From contig CAYZXH010000033.1 in assembly GCA_964482405.1 (NCBI GenBank), forward strand, positions 1 through 17,589: DNA of 17,589 nt, in the 5' to 3' direction. A model generated the notes under the pieces. The model searched no databases. It saw nothing but the letters and a program-made list of their open reading frames with translations, and was not told the origin of the DNA. Shown one piece after another: positions 1 through 7,245 of the stretch. Every line of letters starts with the position of its first letter. Positions within the stretch are counted from its first letter, which is position 1. Source of the DNA: Zestomicrobium sp964482405. GTDB lineage: Archaea; Thermoproteota; Thermoprotei_A; Sulfolobales; NBVN01. The position numbers and the translations under genes were made by a program.

Positions 1-12
1 CTTTAAAAGAAT

Positions 13-1617
13 ATGTTAGGAATTTATTTAAGGTCTAGTAAGTTGAGTGAAGAATTTGAGAAGTTGCTTGTCAGGACCTCCAGAGATGCTTTGATTGTTT
101 TCGTAGGTAATTTCTTGTCTACCCTATTCTTAGCTGTTTCCGCCATAATAGTTGCTAGGTTGCTTCAACCAGAGAATTACGGGGTTTACTCAGTATCTTT
201 GGTGGTTTCCAGCGTCTTACTACTCTTTACGGATTTCGGGATTGACTCAGCGCTCGTGAAATACGTTTCCAAATTTAGCGTTTTAAAGAAAGAGGAGATT
301 GTTAAGGAGGTAGTAGTTAAAGGTCTCACGCTCAAGCTCGTAATAGTTTCCGCCGTCTCACTCATAAACTACTTATTCGCGCTTGAGCTATCTACGGTTT
401 TGGCGGAAAGACCTGAACTCTACCACTACGTTAGCTTAACAGCCATTCTCACATTCTCAACAGCTTTAATGAATTCCTTTCTCGCGGTAATGACCGCTCT
501 AGGGCGCATGAGACAGAGAGCTTTCATCATGGTCTTACAATCACTAACGAAACTCCTGTTGGGCCCCCTGCTAGTCCTGCTAGGCTTGGGAGTGTTGGGA
601 GCTTTGCTAGGTCACATAATTAGCTACGTAGTATCCTGCGTTGCGGGATTCACGATGATGCTCAACTACATTAGATTTAGGAGGGGTCGTGAGAACATTA
701 TCGGTGCTTTAGACCTAGTAAAGTTTGGTCTACCTCTGTACTTATCAACCTTACTAGGAGTTGTCTTGCAGAGATTCCAGTACGTTATGTTAGCTAGGGT
801 GGCTACTAACGTTGAGTTAGGTAATATGCAGGCAGCTAATCAATTCATATCTTTAATTGCCCTCACTATTACTCCCTTCTCAATAACCTTATTCCCAGTA
901 TTCTCGGGACTTGAAGTCAAGGGTACGTGGGAGGAGATTAATAAGCTATTAAATAACGTGCTTAAGTATATGTGTATATTCACTGTTCAAGTAGCTTTAA
1001 TGATCGGAGCTTTCTCTCAAGACGTGGTGAGGCTTATTTACGGTAGGTTATATGTGACGGCCCCCCTATACCTAACCTTAATATCTGTGGGATACCTATA
1101 CGCGCCACTCACAGTAACCCTAACAGCATTATTGAGTGGTTTAGGGAAAACCAAGAACCTCCTGTACTCGTCAGTGATTCAATTACTTATCATGATTCCG
1201 GCAAGCTACCTATTAATAACGAGTACGGGACCGGAAGGTTACGCGATAGCTCTATCCATAAGCGGGATTCCGACACTCACATACCTTCTCCTAACGTCTA
1301 GTAAACTAAACGTAAGTGTTGAGTGGAAACCCTTAATGAAGATCTACCTAATCTCTCTCATATCCATCCTACTAGCACTACCAATACAACGCCTGATAGG
1401 GAACTATATAATCAGGTTATTCACGGAAACATTCATCGCGCTAACCGCGTACATAACACTCCTAGTATTCACTAATAGCTTTGGTTGGAGAGATTACGAA
1501 CTACTTAAAAAGACTTTCAAGACAATCCCGTTATTCGGGAAAATCTTAATGATATTCTTAGAAGCCGGGAAATTCCTACTACAAATAAGGGATAAATATA
1601 TTCGTAAAGCACATTAA
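13..1617 (+). CDS. Wzx-like oligosaccharide flippase (MOP superfamily membrane protein)
   Basis: A 534-residue, almost wholly hydrophobic protein with roughly 12 to 14 membrane segments and short charged loops. The N-terminal part (residues about 25-75: a long hydrophobic helix, then ARLLQPENYGVYS and a segment with FTDFGID) matches the polysaccharide transporter/Wzx branch of the MOP superfamily, as does the later TPFSITLFPVFS stretch near residue 295. Members flip lipid-linked sugars across the membrane for surface glycan or N-glycan assembly; the substrate here is unknown. An in-frame TAA at 4-6 rules out a longer start. ATG at 13 is the first start. A TTG at 43 is an alternative, preceded by AGGT at 31-34 and about 38 bases downstream of the TATA-like TTTAAAAG at 2-9. 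No glycosyltransferase neighbour is visible on the right; the left side is cut off. Family confident, substrate not. Confidence 0.85.
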   Translation: MLGIYLRSSKLSEEFEKLLVRTSRDALIVFVGNFLSTLFLAVSAIIVARLLQPENYGVYSVSLVVSSVLLLFTDFGIDSALVKYVSKFSVLKKEEIVKEVVVKGLTLKLVIVSAVSLINYLFALELSTVLAERPELYHYVSLTAILTFSTALMNSFLAVMTALGRMRQRAFIMVLQSLTKLLLGPLLVLLGLGVLGALLGHIISYVVSCVAGFTMMLNYIRFRRGRENIIGALDLVKFGLPLYLSTLLGVVLQRFQYVMLARVATNVELGNMQAANQFISLIALTITPFSITLFPVFSGLEVKGTWEEINKLLNNVLKYMCIFTVQVALMIGAFSQDVVRLIYGRLYVTAPLYLTLISVGYLYAPLTVTLTALLSGLGKTKNLLYSSVIQLLIMIPASYLLITSTGPEGYAIALSISGIPTLTYLLLTSSKLNVSVEWKPLMKIYLISLISILLALPIQRLIGNYIIRLFTETFIALTAYITLLVFTNSFGWRDYELLKKTFKTIPLFGKILMIFLEAGKFLLQIRDKYIRKAH

Positions 1618-1626
1618 GCTTAGTTC

Positions 1627-1651
1627 AGTGTTTATAACACTAACGTAGTGT
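1627..1651 (+). repeat. Overlapping alternative hairpins after the flippase gene
   Basis: AGTGTT (1627-1632) and AACACT (1636-1641) form a perfect 6-bp stem with a 3-base loop. ACACTA (1637-1642) and TAGTGT (1646-1651) form a second perfect 6-bp stem that shares bases with the first, so only one can exist at a time. This starts 10 bases after the flippase stop. It may mark an mRNA 3' end; function is inferred only. Confidence 0.4.
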
Positions 1652-1659
1652 GCGCATTT

Positions 1660-1682
1660 AATAGTTAACTATTCTTGTTTTA
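1660..1682 (+). terminator. Palindrome plus T-rich tract, probable 3' end of the flippase transcript
   Basis: AATAGTTAACTATT at 1660-1673 is a perfect 14-bp palindrome and runs straight into the T-rich stretch CTTGTTTT. Archaeal RNA polymerase stops at U-rich tracts, so this is a reasonable terminator in the gap between two convergent genes. The palindrome could equally be a protein-binding site. Confidence 0.4.
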
Positions 1683-1726
1683 CCCTCCTCACTCTGTTCG
1701 CGGGGGACTCGCTCACGGTGACGCGT
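1683..1726. other. GC-rich island in a convergent intergenic gap, possible structured RNA
   Basis: About 30 of 43 bases are G or C, with runs CCCTCCTC and CGCGGGGG, whereas the flanking gap is AT-rich. No start codon with a plausible frame lies here and it is not a tRNA. It contains the small palindrome TCACGGTGA. High local GC outside genes is a known hint of structured RNA in AT-richer hyperthermophiles, but I could not build a convincing C/D or H/ACA fold by eye. Confidence 0.25.
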
Positions 1727-1760
1727 GATAAACTTAAATGGTAGCGAAGAAGCGTGAGGA

Positions 1761-3137
1761 TTAGCTTAAGAGGTAAACAGCTGTTGTGAAGTAGGTTACT
1801 GCTGTCACTATATCCCCTATGGTCGTTATTATGGGTGCTGAGACCCCAGCAGGATCTACCTGTAGTTTAGCTAGTAGGAGCGGTAGTAAAGAACCTATTA
1901 CATCAGTCAGTAACATAGAGACTAGCAGGGCTGCACTGACTACTAGTCCTACGTGAGTTGCGGGCAGTGAGTCACCTCCGTACGAGAGGTAAGTTATCGT
2001 GAAAGCTATCGTGAAAGCTATGGGGAGCAGTATTGACGCCATGCATAACGAGGTCAACACTTCTTTACGTAAAACCTTAATAAAGTCTCTAGGCCCTATC
2101 TCACCTAAAGCAAGGCTTCTGATTATGAAGGTTGATGCTTGAGAACCGATGTTACCTGAGTTGTCTGCTAGCATAGGTAGGAATGCCGCAAGCACTGCAA
2201 CTCTCTCAATAACTCCAATGAAGGAAGCGATGATACTTCCCGTTATAGCGTTCATTAAGTAGAGGAAGAGTATCGGGGGTACCCTACGCGTAATAACTGA
2301 TTTTATGTCAGCACTAATATAACTACTCCTGATAACGTCCGTGAAACCTCCGAACTTAATTAAGTCTTCAGAGAACTCGGCGACGGCGACGTCTAGTACG
2401 TCGTCTAGGGTAACGATCCCTAATAACCTACCGTCCCTATCAACGACCGGAAGTTCTGAGAGGTCATATGTAACCGCTAGCTTAGCCGCTACCTCACGAT
2501 CTGAGAAGGGCTCTACGGTTGCCGGGATCTTGTTAATGACTTCTTTTAACTGCTTGTTTCTAGGCTTAGTGAGTAGTGACTTAACCTCTATCCAGCCAAT
2601 CAACCTGCCCTCAGCGTCAACCGCGTACACGTAGTTATGCTTATCGTAAGCTCCAGCGCTCTCCTTAGTCAGGTACTCCTTAATAACTTCCTCTACTATG
2701 AGTGAAGACTTGAATACAGGTATTCTAGTAGTCATTATGCCTCCGATGCTTTCCGGGGGATACTTAAGTAGCTCAGATATCTCCTTGGCCTTGTGAGAGG
2801 GCAGCAAATTAAGTATTTTGCTCCCAGTCTTAGGCGGTAACTTCTGAATTAGGTCTACAGCCTCGTCCACAGGCATTTTATTAATCAATTCAAGTAATTC
2901 GTCAAGTCCTTTAAGAGAGGCTATCTCGCCTAGAAGCTCCTCACTAAACTTAGATATGACTGAACTCATATTATGTAAGGGTATGTGCGGTATTATCTTA
3001 ACCCTCAACTCAGGACTTACACGCTCGAGAATCTCCTTCACTAAGTAAGGGTCTAAACCCGCTAAGAAGCTTCTTAATGAAGCAACGTCACCCTCCTCAA
3101 CCAACTCCTCAATCTTCTCTAAAATCTCTGAACTCAT
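1761..3137 (-). CDS. mgtE: Magnesium transporter MgtE
   Basis: Homodimeric Mg2+-selective channel of the cell membrane. From the ATG start it has 458 residues: an N-terminal helical superhelix domain (about 8-125, ending in LPSHKAKEISELLKYPP), two CBS domains (about 130-255, opening with IGGIMTTRIPVF, with a second repeat around ELPVVDRDGRLLGIVTLDD), a connecting helix, and five membrane segments (about 280-458). The pore signatures are present: PMLADNSGNIGSQAS in TM2 and DPAGVSAPIITTIGDIVTAVTYF, whose Asp (about residue 442) matches the Mg2+-coordinating pore Asp known in Thermus MgtE. A GTG at 3146 would add three residues. I prefer ATG 3137 because GGTG lies 7 bases before it. A TATA box at 3168-3179 predicts a 5' end near 3148. 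MgtE is gated by Mg2+ binding to its cytosolic domains, so regulation may be mostly post-translational. Length is normal for the family. Confidence 0.96.
   Translation of the reverse strand: MSSEILEKIEELVEEGDVASLRSFLAGLDPYLVKEILERVSPELRVKIIPHIPLHNMSSVISKFSEELLGEIASLKGLDELLELINKMPVDEAVDLIQKLPPKTGSKILNLLPSHKAKEISELLKYPPESIGGIMTTRIPVFKSSLIVEEVIKEYLTKESAGAYDKHNYVYAVDAEGRLIGWIEVKSLLTKPRNKQLKEVINKIPATVEPFSDREVAAKLAVTYDLSELPVVDRDGRLLGIVTLDDVLDVAVAEFSEDLIKFGGFTDVIRSSYISADIKSVITRRVPPILFLYLMNAITGSIIASFIGVIERVAVLAAFLPMLADNSGNIGSQASTFIIRSLALGEIGPRDFIKVLRKEVLTSLCMASILLPIAFTIAFTITYLSYGGDSLPATHVGLVVSAALLVSMLLTDVIGSLLPLLLAKLQVDPAGVSAPIITTIGDIVTAVTYFTTAVYLLS
1995..2018 (-). repeat. 12-bp perfect tandem duplication inside mgtE
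   Basis: TATCGTGAAAGC occurs twice head to tail (1995-2006 and 2007-2018), giving the protein repeat IAFTIAFT in a membrane helix of MgtE. It keeps the frame and adds about one helical turn; probably a neutral in-frame slippage event. Confidence 0.7.
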
Positions 3138-3167
3138 TGCCCACACCGAAGATTTAGAAAATCTAGA

Positions 3168-3180
3168 TAAATATATAATA
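3168..3180 (-). promoter_or_regulatory. TATA box of mgtE
   Basis: Read on the minus strand, 3180-3168 is a TATTATATAT-type AT run centred near 3174. Spacing of about 26 bases puts the RNA start near 3148, just before the GTG 3146/ATG 3137 choices, so the leader is very short or absent. Confidence 0.55.
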
Positions 3181-3196
3181 AGAAGTGCTAAGCAAA

Positions 3197-3208
3197 TATT
3201 TTTATTAT
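3197..3208 (+). promoter_or_regulatory. TATA box of the nitroreductase gene
   Basis: ATTTTTATTATT lies back to back with the mgtE TATA box in a 106-base divergent gap. It predicts a 5' end near 3229 and a leader of about 15 bases holding the weak GGGGTTA ribosome site before TTG 3244. Confidence 0.45.
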
Positions 3209-3243
3209 TAACGTCCGACTAAATTATAAGATGGGGTTATGTA

Positions 3244-3765
3244 TTGAGTGATGCGTGTATTGAAGCTCTTCTTAAGAGACGTAGCGTGAGGGTGTTTAAA
3301 GACGCGGAAGTACCTCTGGACATGGTACTTAAAGCTATCGAGATATCTAGATATGCCCCGAGCGCTGGAAATAAGCAGCCGTGGAGATTCGTGATAATCC
3401 GTGAGAGTGAGAAACTCAAGGATCTGGCCAAGATACTTAGGTATTCCAGACCTCTCATGAACGCTAAAGTAGCCGTCATGGTACTCGCGAATAAAGATGA
3501 ATCACCTACTTCCTACATGGTTGACGCGGCACTAGCCGCTATGTACTTCTGGCTAGCCATCCACTGCATGGGGCTCGGCGCTGTCTGGATACAGACACTA
3601 CGAAACATTAACGAATTACTAGAATTCGTTAACGCGCCGCAAAACTATGTTCCAATAGCTCTCTTCGCTATAGGTTGGCCGGCAGAGCAGCCAGAACCTA
3701 AAGATAGAAAACCGTTAAGTGAGATAACATACTTAGAGAGATACGGCGAGAGCGTTAAGTTCTAG
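3244..3765 (+). CDS. Nitroreductase-family FMN-dependent oxidoreductase
   Basis: A 173-residue flavoprotein of the nitroreductase fold, which binds FMN as a homodimer and uses NAD(P)H; true substrates in archaea are mostly unknown. Evidence is the N-terminal block RRSVRVFKDAEVP (about 12-24) followed by ISRYAPSAGNKQPWRFVII (about 34-52), the classical FMN and phosphate-binding signature, then the helix DAALAAMYFWLAIHCMGLGAVWI and the C-terminal PIALFAIGWPAEQPEPKDRKPL block typical of the family. Length is usual for the short members. The start is TTG: the only upstream in-frame codons before a TAA at 3220 are non-start codons apart from ATT at 3223, and GGGGTTA at 3233-3239 sits 4 bases before the TTG. 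It is divergent from mgtE and followed on the same strand by a small orphan gene with its own TATA-like box. Confidence 0.9.
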   Translation: MSDACIEALLKRRSVRVFKDAEVPLDMVLKAIEISRYAPSAGNKQPWRFVIIRESEKLKDLAKILRYSRPLMNAKVAVMVLANKDESPTSYMVDAALAAMYFWLAIHCMGLGAVWIQTLRNINELLEFVNAPQNYVPIALFAIGWPAEQPEPKDRKPLSEITYLERYGESVKF

Positions 3766-3830
3766 CTTTAAAACTCACAGGGTCTTCATCCTCAAGAACC
3801 TCTTAACTTAAGTAGAACGGTGTTTTCCTG

Positions 3831-3840
3831 ATAAAATAAA
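3831..3840 (+). promoter_or_regulatory. TATA-like box before the small Cys-containing gene
   Basis: ATAAAATAAA predicts transcription starting near 3861, just upstream of the GAGGGGT ribosome site at 3864-3870. This supports GTG 3876 over TTG 3846 as the start of the next gene, since TTG 3846 would lie before the predicted RNA start. Confidence 0.45.
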
Positions 3841-3875
3841 AAACATTGTGGTATTGTTTATCTGAGGGGTCGGCC

Positions 3876-4265
3876 GTGTGCGCATCCTTAAGCAGTCTCG
3901 AGAAGAAGATGCTTGATAAAGCAGAAGAATTGCTGAGTTCCTGCAGAGATTTTTGCGGTGAGAAACCGTTCGCTGAGTTACCGACTCTTAAAGAAAACCT
4001 ATTCTATAAAGGCTGCGAGTACTGCATTATAAGAACATTCCTAGATTCTATTGAAGCCCCCACCTACTCCCTCCTAACCCTCAACGGTAAGTACCTAGAG
4101 TACGTGGTGTTAGATAACTACGTAGCGGAGGTAGGTGAGGAATTCATTCAATTCATACGCTTAGATGAGGTCGTGGAATACGTGAGGGACCTAGTTGAAT
4201 TCAACATAATAGATGATGACTCAGCCAAAGAATTAATATCTTGGCTGTCAATATTCCTTAACTAA
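3876..4265 (+). CDS. Hypothetical small acidic protein with paired cysteines
   Basis: I do not recognise this protein. From GTG 3876 it has 129 residues and is acidic and probably cytosolic, with no signal peptide or membrane segment. The N-terminal third is helical and charged (SLEKKMLDKAEELL) and carries two close cysteine pairs, SCRDFC (Cys-x3-Cys) and GCEYC (Cys-x2-Cys), about 25 residues apart, which could bind a metal or form disulfides. The middle (YSLLTLNGKYLEYVVLDNY) looks like beta strands and the C-terminal third (DEVVEYVRDLVEFNIIDDD to the end) is helical. A TTG at 3846 would give 139 residues, but the GAGGGGT site five bases before GTG 3876 and the TATA box at 3831 favour the shorter form. 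It lies between nitroreductase and nicotinate phosphoribosyltransferase but has its own promoter, so linkage is weak. Confidence 0.7.
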   Translation: MCASLSSLEKKMLDKAEELLSSCRDFCGEKPFAELPTLKENLFYKGCEYCIIRTFLDSIEAPTYSLLTLNGKYLEYVVLDNYVAEVGEEFIQFIRLDEVVEYVRDLVEFNIIDDDSAKELISWLSIFLN

Positions 4266-4338
4266 TACTCTCAGCCGTGAAGGAGCGAGCTCTTGAACAT
4301 TATTTTTAAGTTCTTACGAAGATTAACAGCTTATCAAA

Positions 4339-4349
4339 GCTTATTTAAG
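4339..4349 (+). promoter_or_regulatory. TATA box of the nicotinate phosphoribosyltransferase gene
   Basis: CTTATTTAAGG, centred near 4344, predicts an RNA start around 4370 and a leader of about 14 bases with the AGGTGG ribosome site. A second AT run, TATTTTTAT at 4356-4364, would place the start at the ATG itself. The rest of the 4266-4383 gap holds a T-rich run at 4295-4305 that could end the upstream transcript. Confidence 0.4.
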
Positions 4350-4383
4350 GGGTTCAAGTATTTTTATGTTATAGGTGGAAGCA

Positions 4384-5562
4384 ATGAGGTTCTATATCGC
4401 TAGCGAGGAGGATATACTTAACGGGAAGATAACAGACATATACTTTCTTAGGACTAAGAAGATCCTTAAAGCTAAAGGCCTTGAGGACGTGAGGGTCAGG
4501 ATGGAGGTGCACGTACTTGACCTACCTAGAGGGTATAGGTGGGCTGTTTACGCAGGGCTTGAGGAAGCACTTTACCTGCTAAAGAACAAACCACTCAACG
4601 TGTATTCGTTGCCTGAAGGAACTTTGATAGGTGAGAACACCCCGGTGATGGTTGTTGAAGGGAACTATTACGACATGTGTGAGTTAGAGACCCCTCTCCT
4701 AGGCATACTAAGGCATTACACCTCCGTAGCAACAAAGGCTGCAAGGTTTAAGAGACTAGCACTACAGAGGACATTTCTTTACTTCGGGTTAAGGAGTGCG
4801 CACCCAGCAATACACCCAATGCTTGATAGAGCTGCCTACATAGGGGGTATGGATGGGGTCTCAGGATCTTTCAACACAGAAACCCTCGGCGTGAAGCCCT
4901 CGGGAACAATGCCTCACGCACTAATCCTAGTATTCGATGATGAGGTATCTGCGTGGAAAGCCTTCGACGAAGTGGTAGAGCCTGACGTACCTAGGATAGC
5001 TTTAATAGATACCTATCATGACGAGAGATTCGCCACACTCGAGGCTATTAGAAGCCTAGGCGACAGACTACACGGTGTGAGAATCGATACTCCTCGGAGT
5101 AGGCGGGGGGACATAAAAGCTATAGTGGAGGAGATTAGGTGGACGCTAAAACTCATCAACAAAGAACATGTGAAGATATACGTCAGCGGAGGACTCAGCG
5201 AGAAAACCGTTAAGGAATTAAGGGAATTAGTTGACGGCTTCGGCGTGGGAACTTCGATAACGTTCCCGCCGTCAATAGACTTAAGCATGGACATAGTAGA
5301 GAAATACCGCGACGGTGTGTGGGTACCTCACACAAAGAAAGGTAAGTGGCCGGGAGCTAAGAAAGTGTGGAGGTGTGGCACTCTAGACTACGAAATAACA
5401 CCATTCGATAAAGAACCGCTTAAGTGTAAGGAGGAACTCATGATGTTGTGGTTACATGAGGGAAGACTAGTAAGAGAGTTACCGAAACCCTCCGAAATTA
5501 GGAGCTACGTCTTAAACCAACTTAAGGAAGCTCCGGAACCTGAGATAGAGGATTCGCGCTGA
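4384..5562 (+). CDS. pncB: Nicotinate phosphoribosyltransferase (NAD salvage)
   Basis: Converts nicotinate and PRPP to nicotinate mononucleotide with ATP hydrolysis, the entry step of the Preiss-Handler NAD salvage route. From ATG 4384 it has 392 residues. The N-terminal domain (1-110) ends in EGNYYDMCELETPLLGIL, followed by the alpha/beta barrel with RSAHPAIHPMLDRAAYIGG, the GVSGSFNTETLGVKPSGTMPHAL block around the catalytic region, DTYHDE, RIDTPRSRRGD and the phosphate-binding YVSGGLSE and GFGVGTSI motifs. This is the archaeal-type short enzyme, as in Thermoplasma. The tail (about 320-392) has only two cysteines, in WRCG and LKCK, where I recall the Thermoplasma enzyme having a four-Cys zinc-knuckle-like site. 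The GTG at 4375 lies inside the AGGTGG ribosome site five bases before ATG 4384, so ATG is preferred. It is convergent with the radical SAM gene, 27 bases between stops. Confidence 0.95.
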   Translation: MRFYIASEEDILNGKITDIYFLRTKKILKAKGLEDVRVRMEVHVLDLPRGYRWAVYAGLEEALYLLKNKPLNVYSLPEGTLIGENTPVMVVEGNYYDMCELETPLLGILRHYTSVATKAARFKRLALQRTFLYFGLRSAHPAIHPMLDRAAYIGGMDGVSGSFNTETLGVKPSGTMPHALILVFDDEVSAWKAFDEVVEPDVPRIALIDTYHDERFATLEAIRSLGDRLHGVRIDTPRSRRGDIKAIVEEIRWTLKLINKEHVKIYVSGGLSEKTVKELRELVDGFGVGTSITFPPSIDLSMDIVEKYRDGVWVPHTKKGKWPGAKKVWRCGTLDYEITPFDKEPLKCKEELMMLWLHEGRLVRELPKPSEIRSYVLNQLKEAPEPEIEDSR

Positions 5563-5589
5563 CAGTTCCTCTAGTAAATGAGATAACAG

Positions 5590-6372
5590 TTATTCCTTTA
5601 CTTCTTCCGGCTTATAAGTCCTGATTGGTTTTAAGTTGTAACGACTTAATAACTTCATTACGTGAGGATATGTTAATACGTACTCCCAGTCTATATCAGT
5701 CACTAGCCTCTCATCTATAGAGGAGAGTGTGGTGACGAACCTCGCAACGTTCTCGTCAGGTGAGAAACCTATCATTGCTGCTACGCCGAAGTCACGACCG
5801 GGTATTAACCCGGAATCCAGAAGATTTCTTAACGCTCTCAATTGTAGCTCAAACCCGGTTGGTGTGGCGCCGGTAAGCTTAGTGAACTCCTGCGGGTTAG
5901 TGCCCTTAAAAGAGACTCTGACGTATACGTTGTTAAACCTGGATAATTCCTTAGCGTAGGTAGGGTCGGCACCAATCAATATCCCGTTAGTCTCCACTAT
6001 AAAGACAAATCTAGAAGTCTCTGAGAGTCTCAGTATTTCCAGTAGGTGTTCTTTCGCGATAGTTGGTTCTCCCCCAGTTAATCTTAAGTATCTATAACCT
6101 CTCTTAAGAGCTATCTCGCTCAACTTCTCGAAAACTTTTTCAGGGCTTAAGAAGAAGCCTAGGTCATGCCTATCTCTGAAGTACCACGCCCAGCAAAACC
6201 TACACCTTAAGTTACATCCTATAACGTCAGCTGAAGCGATTCCACCATACCATCTACCGCCCCTAAACCTGAAGTACTTCCTCTCCACAGAACCTCCTGA
6301 GACCTTAGTGACTAGAGACTCAACACTTCTCGAAAGCTCTAGAGGGTCGTAAAGCCTTTCATCAATCCCCAT
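5590..6372 (-). CDS. Radical SAM protein, function unknown
   Basis: A 260-residue enzyme that should bind one [4Fe-4S] cluster and cleave S-adenosylmethionine. The cluster motif is Cys53-x3-Cys57-x2-Cys60 (GCNLRCRFCWAWYFRD), preceded by GGIASADVIG and followed by LTGGEPT at 98-104, the SAM-binding strand, and VETNG near 135. There is no SPASM or other extra cysteine-rich C-terminal domain, so one cluster is expected. It resembles archaeal radical SAM proteins of unknown role (COG5014 is my best guess, from the CFCW context); I cannot name a substrate. A TTG at 6396 would add eight residues, but GGAGGAG just before ATG 6372 fixes the start. The ATG overlaps the end of the upstream UPF0282 gene by 11 bases, implying translational coupling and possibly a shared pathway. 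Confidence 0.88.
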   Translation of the reverse strand: MGIDERLYDPLELSRSVESLVTKVSGGSVERKYFRFRGGRWYGGIASADVIGCNLRCRFCWAWYFRDRHDLGFFLSPEKVFEKLSEIALKRGYRYLRLTGGEPTIAKEHLLEILRLSETSRFVFIVETNGILIGADPTYAKELSRFNNVYVRVSFKGTNPQEFTKLTGATPTGFELQLRALRNLLDSGLIPGRDFGVAAMIGFSPDENVARFVTTLSSIDERLVTDIDWEYVLTYPHVMKLLSRYNLKPIRTYKPEEVKE

Positions 6373-7225
6373 AAAGCTCTCTCCTCCTAGCCTCAAGGAG
6401 TTCCGGTTCTCTCCCCATGTACTCGGCAGCGGTCAGTAATTTAGTCTTCTTAATGTAAGGTCTTAGCGACTCATAAAACTTGACGTAGTTTAGGTCTCTG
6501 AGTAAGTGGTGATCAATGACTAAGTGTTTTGGTGTGCACACAGATAAATACTTCGCCAACGCACGTAAAGCGGTGTCAGGATCGCTGACCTCCTTCTTAG
6601 TGCCGGCGAGGTATGTGGGTGGTCCGTCAACTATAACTAAATCAGCCGGGTTTTCTATCATGAAGTTCACGGCATCATCATTAACCGGACCCTCAACATC
6701 TGAAGTAAAGAGAATTCTCTGTTCGCGATCCCATATCAAGACTTGAATTACGTAACCTAACTTGGGGGTAGGTCCGTGAGGGGTAGGACTTGAGATCTTA
6801 ATGACTGTACTGCCTTGAACGTGTGTGCTTGAGTCCGCTACTCTCACTTCCTTAGGGAGCCCGCTAATTCTCTTTAGAAACTTAGCGGCCCTAATACGTT
6901 GCGATATGTTAATATAGTTTTTAGGATCTTTAATAAGGACTACTTTATTCTCGTATATGTCTACAGGAACTAAGTCTCCTAAGTCGTGATGATCGTAATG
7001 ATAGTGTGTCACCACTATAATTTCTGATTCGTAGGCTCGCGAAGCGATCTTATCAGCTATCTCATTAAGCCTCCTTAACTCGATGTCGTGAGGAGGTAAC
7101 CCGTATCTAACAGGCGCTATGGAGACCGCCGGATCTATGAAGATAGTAACATCTGCAGTCTCAACGAAAGTCGCCATAGATCTTATGCCAAAACTGTCAA
7201 AACCTATTAACTCTACCCTCGTCAA
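6362..7225 (-). CDS. UPF0282 family metallo-beta-lactamase-fold hydrolase
   Basis: A 287-residue metal-dependent hydrolase of the archaeal UPF0282/COG2248 group, whose substrate is unknown. Family signatures are the opening ELIGFDSFGIRSMATFVE, the FIDPAVSIAPVRYGLPPHDIEL block, the dinuclear metal motif THYHYDHHD (His-x-His-x-Asp-His) at about residues 73-81, LFTSDVEGP near 170, IVDGPPTYLAG near 197, and IDHHLLRD near 237, which supplies further likely metal-ligand histidines. Length is typical of the family. The start is TTG 7225, four bases after GGTG. It follows the Lrp-type regulator by 20 bases and overlaps the radical SAM gene by 11 bases, so the three form one transcription unit. No nuclease domain or KH domain of the CPSF type is present, so an RNA-processing role is unlikely. 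Confidence 0.9.
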   Translation of the reverse strand: MTRVELIGFDSFGIRSMATFVETADVTIFIDPAVSIAPVRYGLPPHDIELRRLNEIADKIASRAYESEIIVVTHYHYDHHDLGDLVPVDIYENKVVLIKDPKNYINISQRIRAAKFLKRISGLPKEVRVADSSTHVQGSTVIKISSPTPHGPTPKLGYVIQVLIWDREQRILFTSDVEGPVNDDAVNFMIENPADLVIVDGPPTYLAGTKKEVSDPDTALRALAKYLSVCTPKHLVIDHHLLRDLNYVKFYESLRPYIKKTKLLTAAEYMGREPELLEARRRELYGD

Positions 7226-7245
7226 GGAACACCGTCAGCGTGTTC

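Noticed and set aside
1618..1760. tRNA or box C/D small RNA in the gap
   Set aside because: No T-arm consensus, no clear C and D boxes in the right order and spacing; kept only as a possible unknown structured RNA.
4210..4225. TGATGA followed by CTCA as a C/D box RNA start
   Set aside because: It lies within the coding frame of the small Cys-containing protein and no partner boxes are placed correctly.
6362..7225. RNA-processing beta-CASP nuclease
   Set aside because: The protein has the His-x-His-x-Asp-His metal motif but no beta-CASP motifs or KH domain, and its opening matches UPF0282.
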